Assembly: GCF_000226975.2 (NCBI RefSeq)
Contig: NZ_CP019285.1
Span: forward strand, 3,658,001 to 3,722,000
DNA from: Halobiforma lacisalsi AJ5
Lineage (GTDB): Archaea; Halobacteriota; Halobacteria; Halobacteriales; Natrialbaceae
Reading direction: 5' to 3'
Length of the DNA: 64,000 nt
The position numbers were made by a program, and so were the translations under genes. The notes below the pieces were generated by a model that was not told the origin of the DNA, made no database searches, and saw only the letters and a list, made by a program, of their open reading frames with translations. Positions within the stretch are counted from its first letter, which is position 1. Each line of letters begins with the position of its first letter. This document shows, in pieces, positions 53,146-62,389 of the stretch.

Positions 53146-54357
53146 ATGCACGACGCGGTCATCGTGGACGCGGTCCGCACCCCGTTCGGCGACCGGAACG
53201 GATCCTTTCGCGACACCCACCCGCAGGATCTGGCGGCGAAACCGCTCGAGGCCCTCGAGGAGCGTAACGGCTTCGACCCGGAGACGATCGAGGACGTGAT
53301 CTACGGCTGCGTGACGCCGGTCGACGAGCAGGGGCTGAACGTCGGTCGTATCGCGCCGATGGTCGCCGGCTGGGGCGACGGCGTCCCGGGCGTCCAGCTC
53401 AACCGGATGTGCGGCTCGGGCCAGCAGGCGGTCAACTTCGCCGCGACGAACGTGATGGCCGGCCAGCACGACGTCCTCGTCGCCGGCGGCGTCGAACACA
53501 TGACCCGGGTACCGCTGGGGTCGGACGGCGTCGACGGCCTCGCCGGGGACGACACCGTCACGGACACCTACTTCGAGCACTTCGACGAACTGACGACGCA
53601 GGGCGAAGGGGCCGAACGGATCGCCGAGGAGTACGACCTCTCCCGGCGCGACGTCGACGAACTCGCCGTCGACTCCCAGCGGCGGTGGGCCGAAGCCTGG
53701 GAGGACGGACGGTACGACGACCAGATCGTCCCCGTCGAGACCGAACTCGAGCGGGAGAACGGCGAGGACGGTCGAACGGGGAGTGAACCGGCCCGTGAGA
53801 CGGTCGTCGTCGAGAAGGACGAACACCCGCGGCCCGACACCGACCTCGAGACGCTCGGCGACCTCCCGTTGTCCTTCCGTGAGGAGGGCAAGGGCGTCCA
53901 TCACCCCGGCAACGCCTCGGGAATCGTCGACGGCTCGGCTGCGCTGCTGATCGCGAGCGAGGACGCAGCCGCCGAACACGGCTGGGAACCGATGGCCAGG
54001 ATCGTCGACACCGCGGTCGTCGGTGTCGATCCCACCACCATGCTCACCGGGCCGATTCCGGCCACCGAGAAGGTCCTCGAGAAGAGCGGACTCACGATCG
54101 AGGACGTCGATCTCTTCGAGGTCAACGAGGCCTTCGCCTCGGTCGTCGCGGCCTGGCTCGAGGAGACCGGCGCCCCCTGGGAGCGGACCAACGTCAACGG
54201 CGGTGCGATCGCCCACGGCCACCCGCTGGGCGCGACCGGCGCGGCGTTGCTGGGGAAACTGGCACACGAACTCGAGCGGACGGGGGGCGAGATCGGCCTC
54301 TCGACGATGTGCATCGGGTTCGGGCAGGGGATCGCGACGGTGATCGAGCGGGTGTGA
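53146..54357 (+). CDS. thiolase family protein (acetyl-CoA C-acyltransferase)
   Basis: A 403-residue thiolase. The nucleophilic Cys89 (RMCGSG), the HGHPLGATGA motif with the catalytic His, and the second Cys (STMCIGFGQG) are all present, so it should be active in acyl-CoA cleavage or acetoacetyl-CoA synthesis. The N-terminus (MHDAVIVDAVRTPFG) is typical. Residues ~200-225 are a Glu/Arg-rich insertion. Without neighbours from fatty-acid or isoprenoid pathways the direction is not clear; either degradation or the first step of mevalonate-type synthesis is possible. Confidence 0.95.
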   Translation: MHDAVIVDAVRTPFGDRNGSFRDTHPQDLAAKPLEALEERNGFDPETIEDVIYGCVTPVDEQGLNVGRIAPMVAGWGDGVPGVQLNRMCGSGQQAVNFAATNVMAGQHDVLVAGGVEHMTRVPLGSDGVDGLAGDDTVTDTYFEHFDELTTQGEGAERIAEEYDLSRRDVDELAVDSQRRWAEAWEDGRYDDQIVPVETELERENGEDGRTGSEPARETVVVEKDEHPRPDTDLETLGDLPLSFREEGKGVHHPGNASGIVDGSAALLIASEDAAAEHGWEPMARIVDTAVVGVDPTTMLTGPIPATEKVLEKSGLTIEDVDLFEVNEAFASVVAAWLEETGAPWERTNVNGGAIAHGHPLGATGAALLGKLAHELERTGGEIGLSTMCIGFGQGIATVIERV

Positions 54358-54557
54358 AGAGTCGGACAACGCGCGGAATCGGTCCGCTGGTGACCGCCCA
54401 GTCGTCTTCGTCTCTAGGTTCCCGGTCCGTACTCCCTGCCTTCGGACACCGACTCGACCCGGCCGCCGCTCGAGTTCGACGGCGGTCCCGCCGCCGAATC
54501 GCCGATCCCGTCGGCGGACCGGAAGATAGTTGTCACTGAAGTGACTTCCGTGTCGTA

Positions 54558-55055
54558 GTGGACGACGCGCTCCTCCTTTCGGGAACGGCGGTCGAGAACG
54601 CGGTCGGGTGGCTACTTCTCGCCGCGTCCCTGCTGGTTCCCGGCGCGATAGCGGCTCTGCTGTGGACGCCGTTTCTGCTCTCGAGTCGGATCCGGACCCT
54701 GTTCGTCCGGCTGCCGCCGTCCGGCTCGCTGCTACCGAGTTACGCGCTCGTCGGCGTCGCCGCGTCGCTGCCGTTCGTTCTCGGGCCGTTGGTCGCCGTG
54801 ACGAGGGCCGGGCCCGACGCCCTCTGGGGGCCGGCGATACTCGGCGTGACCGCCGTGCTGTTCGTCGGCTACGCAGCGGGGACGCCCCTCGTCGGCGCGC
54901 TGGCGCTGCCACGGCTGGGGATCGACTGGGACCCACACGGCTACGACGCGTCCACGTGGGCGCTCCTCGGTGCGGGCGGGGCCTGGTACGCGGCGCTGTT
55001 TGCCGTCCCGCTCGCAGTCCTGGGGCTCGTGCTCTCGCTTCCCGGCGGATACTGA
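54558..55055 (+). CDS. four-TM membrane protein of unknown family
   Basis: A 165-residue protein with hydrophobic segments at about 12-40, 58-82, 93-118 and 130-160. It starts at GTG. No motif beyond hydrophobicity. It precedes the copper-ATPase gene, convergent with it. A small membrane protein in the oxidase cluster neighbourhood is plausible but not shown. Confidence 0.6.
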   Translation: MDDALLLSGTAVENAVGWLLLAASLLVPGAIAALLWTPFLLSSRIRTLFVRLPPSGSLLPSYALVGVAASLPFVLGPLVAVTRAGPDALWGPAILGVTAVLFVGYAAGTPLVGALALPRLGIDWDPHGYDASTWALLGAGGAWYAALFAVPLAVLGLVLSLPGGY

Positions 55056-55180
55056 CCGGCCGGCGGCGTCGATCCGATCATCGGTGGCCCCGACGCCCCG
55101 ACCTCCCGGGCGTGCAGTTCGTCCCGCGATACCGCCGGCTTCCACCCAACGAACACCGACGACGTCCGAATCGGCAGCCG

Positions 55181-57640
55181 TTACCGGGCCGAGATCCCAG
55201 GCTCGGGTCCTGACTCGGTCGCGGATTCCGGCTCGGATCTTCGGAGCCAACCCGGCCCGAAACCGCCCGCGCTCCGGAACGAGTTGGCGACCACGACGAG
55301 GCTGCTTGCCCCCATCAGCAGCGCGGCGACGAGCGGGTTGATCGCGCCGGCCATCGCCAGCGGGATCGCGAGGAGGTTGTAACAGACGGCCCAGCCGAGG
55401 TTCGTTCGGATCCGGCGACGGGTCGATCGCGACACCGCGAACACCGTCGGGATCGCCTCGAGGTCGTCGCCCCGCACGACGACGTCGGCCGCGTCCATCG
55501 CGACGTCCGTGCCCTCCTCGAGCGCGATGCCCATGTCGGCCCGCGCGAGCGCCGGCGCGTCGTTCGTGCCGTCCCCGATCATCGTCGTCGTGCCGTCCTC
55601 CCGGAGTCCCCTGACGACGGCCTCCTTCGAGGCGGGGCGTACGCCGGCGAACACGTCGTCGACGTCCGGGTGGTTCCGGAGCCACCCCGTCGCGCGCTCG
55701 TCGTCGCCGGTGAGGACGACGATCCGGCGGCCGTCGGCCGCCAGCGCGGCCACGACGTCCGCCCAGTTCTCCCGCGGCCGGTCGCGGACCGCGACGACGC
55801 CGCGGACGACGCCGTCCCAGCCGACGACGGTCGGGCGGCAGCCGTCCTCGCGTGCGGACTCGATCGCCTCGCGGAAGCGGTCGGGGAGGGTCCACGCCCC
55901 GTCCGAGCGGAACGCCGCCGGATGTCCCACCGTCACGCGTCGCCCGTCGACGGTCGCCGAGACGGACCGCGGATCCCGTTCGAATCCGTCGACCGCCCGG
56001 TCCGTCGCCGGGGCCACCTCGACGATCGCCTCCGCGATCGGGTGGCTCGACCGCGACTCGACGGCGGCCGCTCGCTCGAGGACCGCCTCCGGGTCGTCGG
56101 CGGCGACGCGTTCGACCGTCATCTCGCCGGTCGTGAGCGTTCCCGTCTTGTCGAAGACGACGATCTCGGAGTCCGTGATCCGCTCGAGCGCGTTCGCCGA
56201 GAGTACGGCGGCTCCCGCCTCGGCCGCACGGCCGCTTCCGGCGGCAAGCGCGAGCGGCGTGGCGATCCCGAGCGAACACGGACAGGAAACCACGAGGACG
56301 GAGAGGCCGATCAACAGCGCGGTTTCCGCCGACGCTCCGGCGGCGAGCCAGAGGGCGGCGGCGACGCCCGCCAGCACGATCACCAGCGGGACGAACGCCA
56401 GGGCGAACCCGTTGACGAGCCGCTGGGGGCCGACCTCGGTGCTCTGGACCTCCCAGAGCAGTTCGACGAGCCGATCCAGCGTGCTCGAGTCGTCGACGGC
56501 GACGGTGAGCGTTCCGTCCGTGAGGACGGCTCCGCCGACGACTGCGTCGCCGCTCGCGACCGACCGGGGGATCGACTCGCCGGTCACGAACGATTCGTCG
56601 ACCGTCGCCGTCCCGTCGACGACCGTCCCGTCGAAGGGGAGCCGGTCCCCGGAGTTGACGACCACCCGATCGCCGGGGTCGCAGGCCTCCCGCGGAACCT
56701 CCTCGAGCGAGCCGTCCCCCGCGACCCGCCGGGCCGTCGTCTCGCGGGCTGCGGCGAGGTCGGAGTGGGCGTCGGCCGCCCGGCGTTTGACCGCCGTCTC
56801 GAGGCGGTTGCCGACGGTGACGACGACCAGCACCATCACCGCGACGTCGAAATACACGTGCCGGGAACCGACCGCGAAGGCCGCGAGCGAGTAGGCGTAC
56901 GCCGCGAGTACGGCGATCGAGACGAGGACGTCGACGTTCGGCCGCCGAACGGCCAGGCTGACGTAGCCGCTCCTGAAAATCGGATACCCCAACCCCAGGA
57001 GGACGAGCGTGCTCCAGAGGGCGAGCGGCACGAACACCATCGTCCGGATCGTGGAGCCATGGAGGAACGACGGCGGGTACAGCCCCAGGTACGTCGGGTA
57101 GATGAAAAGCAGGTACGGCGCCATGACTGGCATCGCGAGGAGGACGGCGAAGGCCGTCCGGTACTCCCCGAAGTCGAAGCCGCTTCCCTCCCGTTCCCGG
57201 TCGTCCCCGGGGTCGTGAGCCCGGTAGCCGACCCCTTCGAGCGCCGCCGGCAGTTCCTCGCGGTCGATCGTCTCCGGATCGTACCGGAGCCGGATCATCT
57301 CGGTAGCGTAGCTCGCCCGCGCCTCACGGATCCCCGCCGTTCCCACGGCGACCGTCTCGAGGAACCGCTCGCAGGTGGTACAGTGCATCCCCTCGAGGGC
57401 GAGGAAGGCGGTCTCCAGCGTCTCGTCCCCGTCGCCGGTCCCGGGCCCATCGGCATCGCTCGTGTCCGCCGGGAGGAGGGATCCCTCGCGGTCGACCTCG
57501 TCCGGCGACGGGCCGTCGTCGGCGCCGTCTCGAATCCGGTGGACCTCGAGGCAGCCGCGACAGCAGAACGCTCCCTCGAGATCGTCCTCGCGAACGGGGC
57601 GGTCGCCGACGGGGAGTCCGCAGAGGGTACACGCCGTCAT
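55181..57640 (-). CDS. copper-type P1B ATPase (CcoI/FixI-like)
   Basis: An 819-residue heavy-metal P-type ATPase. The N-terminus has a four-plus-cysteine zinc-like motif (Cys4, 7, 26, 27, 30; CTLC...CCRGC), then an HMA domain with Cys87 and Cys90 (MHCTTC). Membrane helices follow, with the metal site CPC at 453-455, then the phosphorylation motif DKTGT (Asp497) and GDGTNDAPAL. This is the layout of CcoI/FixI copper transporters that supply copper to terminal oxidases; the oxidase genes are next to it. It is 112 nt upstream of the subunit III gene's end, on the same strand as the subunit III gene. Confidence 0.94.
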   Translation of the reverse strand: MTACTLCGLPVGDRPVREDDLEGAFCCRGCLEVHRIRDGADDGPSPDEVDREGSLLPADTSDADGPGTGDGDETLETAFLALEGMHCTTCERFLETVAVGTAGIREARASYATEMIRLRYDPETIDREELPAALEGVGYRAHDPGDDREREGSGFDFGEYRTAFAVLLAMPVMAPYLLFIYPTYLGLYPPSFLHGSTIRTMVFVPLALWSTLVLLGLGYPIFRSGYVSLAVRRPNVDVLVSIAVLAAYAYSLAAFAVGSRHVYFDVAVMVLVVVTVGNRLETAVKRRAADAHSDLAAARETTARRVAGDGSLEEVPREACDPGDRVVVNSGDRLPFDGTVVDGTATVDESFVTGESIPRSVASGDAVVGGAVLTDGTLTVAVDDSSTLDRLVELLWEVQSTEVGPQRLVNGFALAFVPLVIVLAGVAAALWLAAGASAETALLIGLSVLVVSCPCSLGIATPLALAAGSGRAAEAGAAVLSANALERITDSEIVVFDKTGTLTTGEMTVERVAADDPEAVLERAAAVESRSSHPIAEAIVEVAPATDRAVDGFERDPRSVSATVDGRRVTVGHPAAFRSDGAWTLPDRFREAIESAREDGCRPTVVGWDGVVRGVVAVRDRPRENWADVVAALAADGRRIVVLTGDDERATGWLRNHPDVDDVFAGVRPASKEAVVRGLREDGTTTMIGDGTNDAPALARADMGIALEEGTDVAMDAADVVVRGDDLEAIPTVFAVSRSTRRRIRTNLGWAVCYNLLAIPLAMAGAINPLVAALLMGASSLVVVANSFRSAGGFGPGWLRRSEPESATESGPEPGISAR

Positions 57641-57752
57641 GGCGGGTGACGTGCCGGCCTACCACGCGGGGGGTATAGAAACTCAGGCCGGCGACGGTCG
57701 CCTGCGGTCACACGGGTCGCCCGAACGGGGAGGGGGTGACCAGGGGGACACG

Positions 57753-58658
57753 CTACGCGACTGACCCGACGTACAGCGTCGCGACCAGGATCACCCACAC
57801 GAGGTCGACGAAGTGCCAGTACATCGACACCGTCGAGACGGCCGTGTGCCGCTCCGTGGAGAACTGGCCCGCGAGGGCCCGGACGAAGACGATCGAGAGC
57901 AACGCCACGCCCAGGCCGACGTGGAGCCCGTGCAACCCCGTCAGGGCGAAGAAGGCGCTCCCGAAGACGTCGGTAACGCCCGTCCCCTCGACGACCAGGA
58001 GTTCGTAGTACTCGAGCAACTGCCCCCCGACGAAGACGAGTCCGAGCAGCACTGTTAGCCCGAGCAGGGCGAGAAACCGCCGCCTGTGACCGTCGCGGAT
58101 CCCCTCGTGTGCGATGTGTAACGTCACGCTGCTGGCGATCAGAACGGCGGTGTTGACGAGCACGAGCGACGAGAGCAGCGGCGGGAGTTCGCCGGGCGGC
58201 CACGACCCCGTTCGAACGAAGAAGTAGTAGACGAAGCCGGCGCTGAAGGTCATGACGTCGGTGGCCAGAAAGAGGACCATCCCCCAGCGCAGGTCGATGG
58301 CCTCGCCGACCGCCGGCTCGGCCCGCTCCCAGTAGGAGCGAACGAACCCGTGGTAGGTCCATCCGTACAGGCCGGCGAGAAAGAGCGCGGTACCGCCGAC
58401 GAGTACGACGGGCGGCAGCCGCCGTCCGACGAGCGGGTCGTCGCCGCGGGCGAGGAGGACGAGCGCGACGCCGAAATAGAGCCCGGCGATCCCGACGGCG
58501 GTGACGAGGGGCCACCAGCTCGCCTCGCCGAACCCCCGCGGCCAGTCCTCGGGCGCCGGCGGGTCGTGGCCGCCGTCACCGTCGTGTCCGTCGCCGTGTC
58601 CGTGTTCGCGATCCCCCTGCGCGTTCGGTTCGCCCTCGGCGTCGACGGCGGACCCCAT
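57753..58658 (-). CDS. cytochrome c oxidase subunit III
   Basis: A 301-residue membrane protein of the CoxC family with seven predicted helices. The hallmarks are the long N-terminal His/Asp-rich cytosolic extension (about residues 1-40), helix WWPLVTAVGIAGLYFGVALVL, the conserved Glu/His-containing helix WGMVLFLATDVMTFSAGFVYYFFV, and the C-terminal HGLHVGLGV and SMYWHFVDLVWVILVATLYV. Subunit III stabilises subunit I and the proton path. The start ATG at 58658 was preferred over a longer frame with an unusual N-terminus. Confidence 0.93.
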   Translation of the reverse strand: MGSAVDAEGEPNAQGDREHGHGDGHDGDGGHDPPAPEDWPRGFGEASWWPLVTAVGIAGLYFGVALVLLARGDDPLVGRRLPPVVLVGGTALFLAGLYGWTYHGFVRSYWERAEPAVGEAIDLRWGMVLFLATDVMTFSAGFVYYFFVRTGSWPPGELPPLLSSLVLVNTAVLIASSVTLHIAHEGIRDGHRRRFLALLGLTVLLGLVFVGGQLLEYYELLVVEGTGVTDVFGSAFFALTGLHGLHVGLGVALLSIVFVRALAGQFSTERHTAVSTVSMYWHFVDLVWVILVATLYVGSVA

Positions 58659-58771
58659 ACCGCCGAATACGGGAACCGTTCGCAAAAACGTCCGGCCGGC
58701 GAATCGAGCGGAGAGGCCGCGCGAGGTCGGCCGGGAGTAGCTTCATACCCCTTCGCGTGGTCGGCCGGAGC

Positions 58772-59194
58772 ATGGAACACGACCGGGACCGCGAGACAGA
58801 GCAGCGCTCGAGCGCGTGGCCGCTGGTCGCGGCGATCGGGATCGTGGCGACCGAGGCCGGCGTCCTGTTCGGGCTGATGGTGATCGCGGTGATCGGCGTC
58901 CTCTCCGTCGGGGCGAGCGTCGCCGGCCTGCTCCACGAAACCGGGTATGCGGCGGATCCGTGGCGGCCGCTGCGGCTCGTCGGCGTGGCCGTCGCCGGCC
59001 TCAGTGGGGCGGTCTGGATCGCCGTCGCACCCGCGGTAACGCCGGCGGCACTCGTCGACGCCGCCGCAACCGACGGGATCGCCGTCCGGGCGGCCGTCGT
59101 CCTCGCCGCGGCAGCGCTGTTGATCGTCGCCGGCGTCGCCGGACCCGCGGTCTCGAGTCGCCGCGGGGGATCGTACGGGGATCTCGAGCAGTGA
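58772..59194 (+). CDS. cox-cluster small membrane protein
   Basis: A 140-residue protein with helices at about 15-45, 68-90 and 100-125. It is a typical companion of haloarchaeal terminal oxidase genes, sometimes annotated as a cox cluster protein; its role is unknown. The ATG at 58772 is preceded by a TATA-like cttcatacc ~25-30 nt upstream; a GTG five codons earlier is possible. It is divergent from the subunit III gene. Confidence 0.8.
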   Translation: MEHDRDRETEQRSSAWPLVAAIGIVATEAGVLFGLMVIAVIGVLSVGASVAGLLHETGYAADPWRPLRLVGVAVAGLSGAVWIAVAPAVTPAALVDAAATDGIAVRAAVVLAAAALLIVAGVAGPAVSSRRGGSYGDLEQ

Positions 59195-59215
59195 GTTCGA
59201 CCCGCCATGCCGCCG

Positions 59216-59302
59216 TCAGAGCAACGCGACGACGAACGCGGTCGCGAAGACGCCGAGCGCGACGCCGGCCAGCAGTAGTCCGAGCGTTTCCTTCCGAGGC
59301 AT
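59216..59302 (-). CDS. 28-residue single-TM microprotein in the oxidase cluster
   Basis: A short frame of 28 codons reading MPRKETLGLLLAGVALGVFA, then TAFVVALL. It has a basic start and one full membrane helix, a usual pattern for small oxidase-associated peptides (compare the small subunits of many haem-copper oxidases). The ATG is in context and the stop lies 22 nt past the end of the previous gene on the other strand. Too short for confident family assignment. Confidence 0.6.
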   Translation of the reverse strand: MPRKETLGLLLAGVALGVFATAFVVALL

Positions 59303-59463
59303 ACCGATACCGGCGCTCCAACGCGGCGACGTAAAACGATGCCGTCGTCACCGTTCCCGCGGTTGCCGTCGTTCGTGCCGGAATACCGAACTCGAAGCGT
59401 CCGCCCGGCAGGCCACGGACTGCCCGACAGTTATTACCCGCAACGTGGTACATCCGGAAACCG

Positions 59464-60006
59464 ATGAGCGGAGCCGACGAGCCGGGTCCGGACGCGTCCG
59501 CGGAGCAGGCCGAGGCGGTCTCGGGTGCGCCGGTCGACCGGGACGAGTTGGGCGCGGAACTCGACATCACCCTCCGCGTCGTGCTCTCGGCGTTCGTCGG
59601 CGGCGCCGTCGGCCTGGTCGCGATGGTGCCGATCCTCTTCGTCCCGCCCTTCTTCTTCGACCTCTTCCGGGCGGAGGCGCTCGTCGACGTCGCCGAACTC
59701 GGCCGGGTGCTCGGCCTCGAGCCGAACCTCCTGCTCGGGGTTCTCGTGTTCGTCGCCGGCGGGACCATCGCCCTGCCGCTGCTGTTCGTCGTCGCCGGCG
59801 CGTTCCTACCGCCGCGACAGCCCCGCGCCGCCCGCGGGATCACCTTCGCGACGATCATGTGGACCGGCTTCGTCCTCGCCTTCTGGCCCGGCGAGTACGC
59901 CGGCGTGCTGTTCCTCGGACTGTCGCTTGCGGCCCACTGGGTCTACGGCTACGTGCTCGGATCGGTGATGCAGCGGCTCGCGTACGTCCCCCAACACTCC
60001 GTGTAG
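59464..60006 (+). CDS. membrane protein of the DUF6789 type, cox-cluster
   Basis: A 180-residue membrane protein with helices at about 35-62, 85-112, 125-142 and 148-168 and a disordered acidic N-terminus. It ends with GLSLAAHWVYGYVLGSVMQRLAYVPQHSV, resembling the end of the other small membrane protein beside subunit II (HWAYGFTLGAVYGRLF), so the two are distant paralogues. They may be assembly or accessory proteins for the oxidase. DUF6789 is by memory, unverified. Its stop is 20 nt from the end of the subunit I gene (convergent). Confidence 0.75.
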   Translation: MSGADEPGPDASAEQAEAVSGAPVDRDELGAELDITLRVVLSAFVGGAVGLVAMVPILFVPPFFFDLFRAEALVDVAELGRVLGLEPNLLLGVLVFVAGGTIALPLLFVVAGAFLPPRQPRAARGITFATIMWTGFVLAFWPGEYAGVLFLGLSLAAHWVYGYVLGSVMQRLAYVPQHSV

Positions 60007-60025
60007 CGCGGGTCGGCGGGCGCTT

Positions 60026-61834
60026 TCAGTCGGTCCCGGAGTCGGAATCGGTGCCCTCCCCCGCTCGAGTCCGTTCCGGGCTCGACTCGGGCCGCGTCGA
60101 ATCCGCGCGACGGTCCTCGAGGCGCTCCTCGAACCACTGCCACTCGCGGGTGAACTGGCCGGTTTCTTTCAGGTTCCAGACGTCGGCGTCGCGGACGACC
60201 GGACCGACGCGGGCCGACTGGACCATGTTCACCAGCCAGAGCACCACGCTCACGCCGAGGACGAGGGCGCCGAGCGAGGCGATCTGGTTGAGGGTGATGA
60301 ACTCCGCGGGATAGACGCCGTACCGGCGGGGCATCCCCTCGTAGCCGAGCACCAGCAGCGGCAGGAACGTGACGAAGCTCCCGACGACGAGCAGCAGGGA
60401 CTGTACCCTCGCGAGCCGCTGGTTGTACATTCGGCCGGTGATCAGGGGGAACCAGTAGTAGCTCGCCGCGATCATCGCCAGCGGGATGACGCCGACGACG
60501 ATGAGGTGAAAGTGGCCCACGACGTAGTGGGTGTCGTGCAGCACCAGGTCGACCGGCACGGCCGCGAGGAAGACGCCCGTGATCCCCCCGACGACGAACG
60601 TACTCAGGCCGCCGATGATACAGATCAGCGGGGCGTCGAGCCGGAGCCGGCCGTTCCACATCGTAGCGATCCAGTTGAACTCCTTGATGGCGCTCGGGAT
60701 CGCGATCGCCAGCGAGACGGCCATGAAGCTGGCGCGCAGCCGCGGGTCCATCCCCGTCGCGAACATGTGGTGGGCCCAGACGCCGAACGACATGACCCCG
60801 ATCGCGATCGTCGAGTAGACGATAAACCGGAAGCCGAAGAGCCGTCGGCCGCAGAACTTCGGGAGGATGAGGCTGATCAGCCCGAACGCCGGCAACACCA
60901 GGATGTACACTTCGGGGTGACCGAAGAACCAGAACAGGTGCTGCCAGAGCATCGGCCCGCCGCCCTCGATCGCGAAGAACGTCGTCCCGAAATTCCGATC
61001 GAGCAGGAGCATGATCAACGTGCTGCCGAGCAGCGGGAACGCAAGCAGGATCAGCCCGCTCGTGACGAGGATGTTCCACGAGAAGATGTCCAACCTGTCC
61101 CAGCCCAGGTCGTCCGGCCGCTCCGTGAGGACGGTGACGATGAAGTTGATCGCCGCCATGGTGGTGGCGACGCCGCTCAGGTGTAACCCGAGCAACGCGA
61201 CGCTGATCTGGGGGTTCGCCATCTCGACCGATAGCGGCGTGTACATCGTCCACCCCATCCCGACCGGCTCGAGGGCCTCGAGCGCGGAGACGTCGAGCGG
61301 AAGCACGCCGAGGACCATCCCCATAACGTCCGTGATCAGCCCGCCCCGAACCAGTAGAAGCGACGGGGGAAGCAGCCAGAACGCGATCGCGTTGATCCGC
61401 GGGAACGCGAGGTCGTCGGCGCCGAGCAACAGGGGTAACACGTAGTTCGCGATGCCGGTGAACACCGGCGTCACGAAGAAAAACAGCATCGTGAACCCGT
61501 GGGTCGTGAACACCGCGTTGTACGTCTCGACGTTCCAGATCGCGGTCTCGGGGACCAGCAGTTCGGTCCGGATCATCATCGCGTCCGTCGCGCCCCACAG
61601 CGCGGCGGCCGTCCCGAACAGGATGTACAACAGCCCGATGTCCTTGTGGTCGACGGTGGTGAACCATCGCAGGAGGCCGGCCGGTTTCTCCGTCCCGGTC
61701 AATCCGACCGTCACCGACGCAGTCCCGCCGTCGGCGAACGATCGCGCCGGTCGACCGCTTCGGAGGCGATAGTACGTAAGGAGCGCGGCCGCTATGACCG
61801 CGGCGACGACGACTCCGGGGATCGTCTCGAGCAT
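60026..61834 (-). CDS. haem-copper oxidase subunit I (cytochrome c oxidase type)
   Basis: A 602-residue oxidase catalytic subunit with ~12 helices plus a long acidic C-terminal tail. The low-spin haem ligands are His112 and His443, the high-spin ligand is His441 in HFH, and the CuB ligands are His306 (GHPEVYIL, cross-linked to Tyr310), His355 and His356. The GHPEVYIL motif with its Glu indicates an A1-type enzyme. It reduces oxygen to water and pumps protons. The ATG at 61834 was chosen because the 43 residues before it do not resemble subunit I; a longer start is possible. Confidence 0.96.
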   Translation of the reverse strand: MLETIPGVVVAAVIAAALLTYYRLRSGRPARSFADGGTASVTVGLTGTEKPAGLLRWFTTVDHKDIGLLYILFGTAAALWGATDAMMIRTELLVPETAIWNVETYNAVFTTHGFTMLFFFVTPVFTGIANYVLPLLLGADDLAFPRINAIAFWLLPPSLLLVRGGLITDVMGMVLGVLPLDVSALEALEPVGMGWTMYTPLSVEMANPQISVALLGLHLSGVATTMAAINFIVTVLTERPDDLGWDRLDIFSWNILVTSGLILLAFPLLGSTLIMLLLDRNFGTTFFAIEGGGPMLWQHLFWFFGHPEVYILVLPAFGLISLILPKFCGRRLFGFRFIVYSTIAIGVMSFGVWAHHMFATGMDPRLRASFMAVSLAIAIPSAIKEFNWIATMWNGRLRLDAPLICIIGGLSTFVVGGITGVFLAAVPVDLVLHDTHYVVGHFHLIVVGVIPLAMIAASYYWFPLITGRMYNQRLARVQSLLLVVGSFVTFLPLLVLGYEGMPRRYGVYPAEFITLNQIASLGALVLGVSVVLWLVNMVQSARVGPVVRDADVWNLKETGQFTREWQWFEERLEDRRADSTRPESSPERTRAGEGTDSDSGTD

Positions 61835-61972
61835 CGTGAATCGTAGGACGGCGGTGCCGACCGGCTGATCGGAACCGGGAACCGGGATCGGGACCGTCGG
61901 CACCGCACGGTTGGAAGCGACTTCAACGAACGGCTGGTAAAGGTTTGTGTCGACACACGGCAAGGTCGTCGA

Positions 61973-62389
61973 TCACGCACGCCGGAACAGTCGGCCGTAC
62001 ACCGCACCGAGGGTGAAACCGTACGCCCAGTGTGCGAACAGCGTGTACGCCCCGAAAAAGACCAGCAGCGGTCCGCCGATGTCGCCCCGCCCCGTGATCA
62101 CGAACGGGAGCCAGAGGATCGAAGCGAACACGACCCCTCGGGCGGCGGGATCGGGTCCGCGCGGGAGGTACGGTTCGAGCGCGAGAAACAGGAGCGGCCA
62201 GGCGACCGTGCCGGCGACGGAGAACAGCGCGAACCCGACGGCCGGGTCGTCGGGGGTCCCGATGAACCGGGCGATCACGTAGAAAATCTCCAGGGCCGAC
62301 CGGGTTTCGACCTCGAGCAACAACAGCAGCAGCGACATCACCGCGGTCCCGGCGACGCCGCCGGCGATCGCGCTCGAGAACCGCTTCAT
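61973..62389 (-). CDS. small membrane protein of the DUF6789 type
   Basis: A 138-residue protein with four helices (about residues 5-25, 30-60, 85-105 and 108-128) ending HWAYGFTLGAVYGRLFRRA. Its ATG overlaps the subunit II stop (ATGA), so it is co-translated with subunit II. It resembles the 180-residue protein encoded on the other strand of this cluster. Probably an oxidase accessory protein; function unknown. Confidence 0.8.
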   Translation of the reverse strand: MKRFSSAIAGGVAGTAVMSLLLLLLEVETRSALEIFYVIARFIGTPDDPAVGFALFSVAGTVAWPLLFLALEPYLPRGPDPAARGVVFASILWLPFVITGRGDIGGPLLVFFGAYTLFAHWAYGFTLGAVYGRLFRRA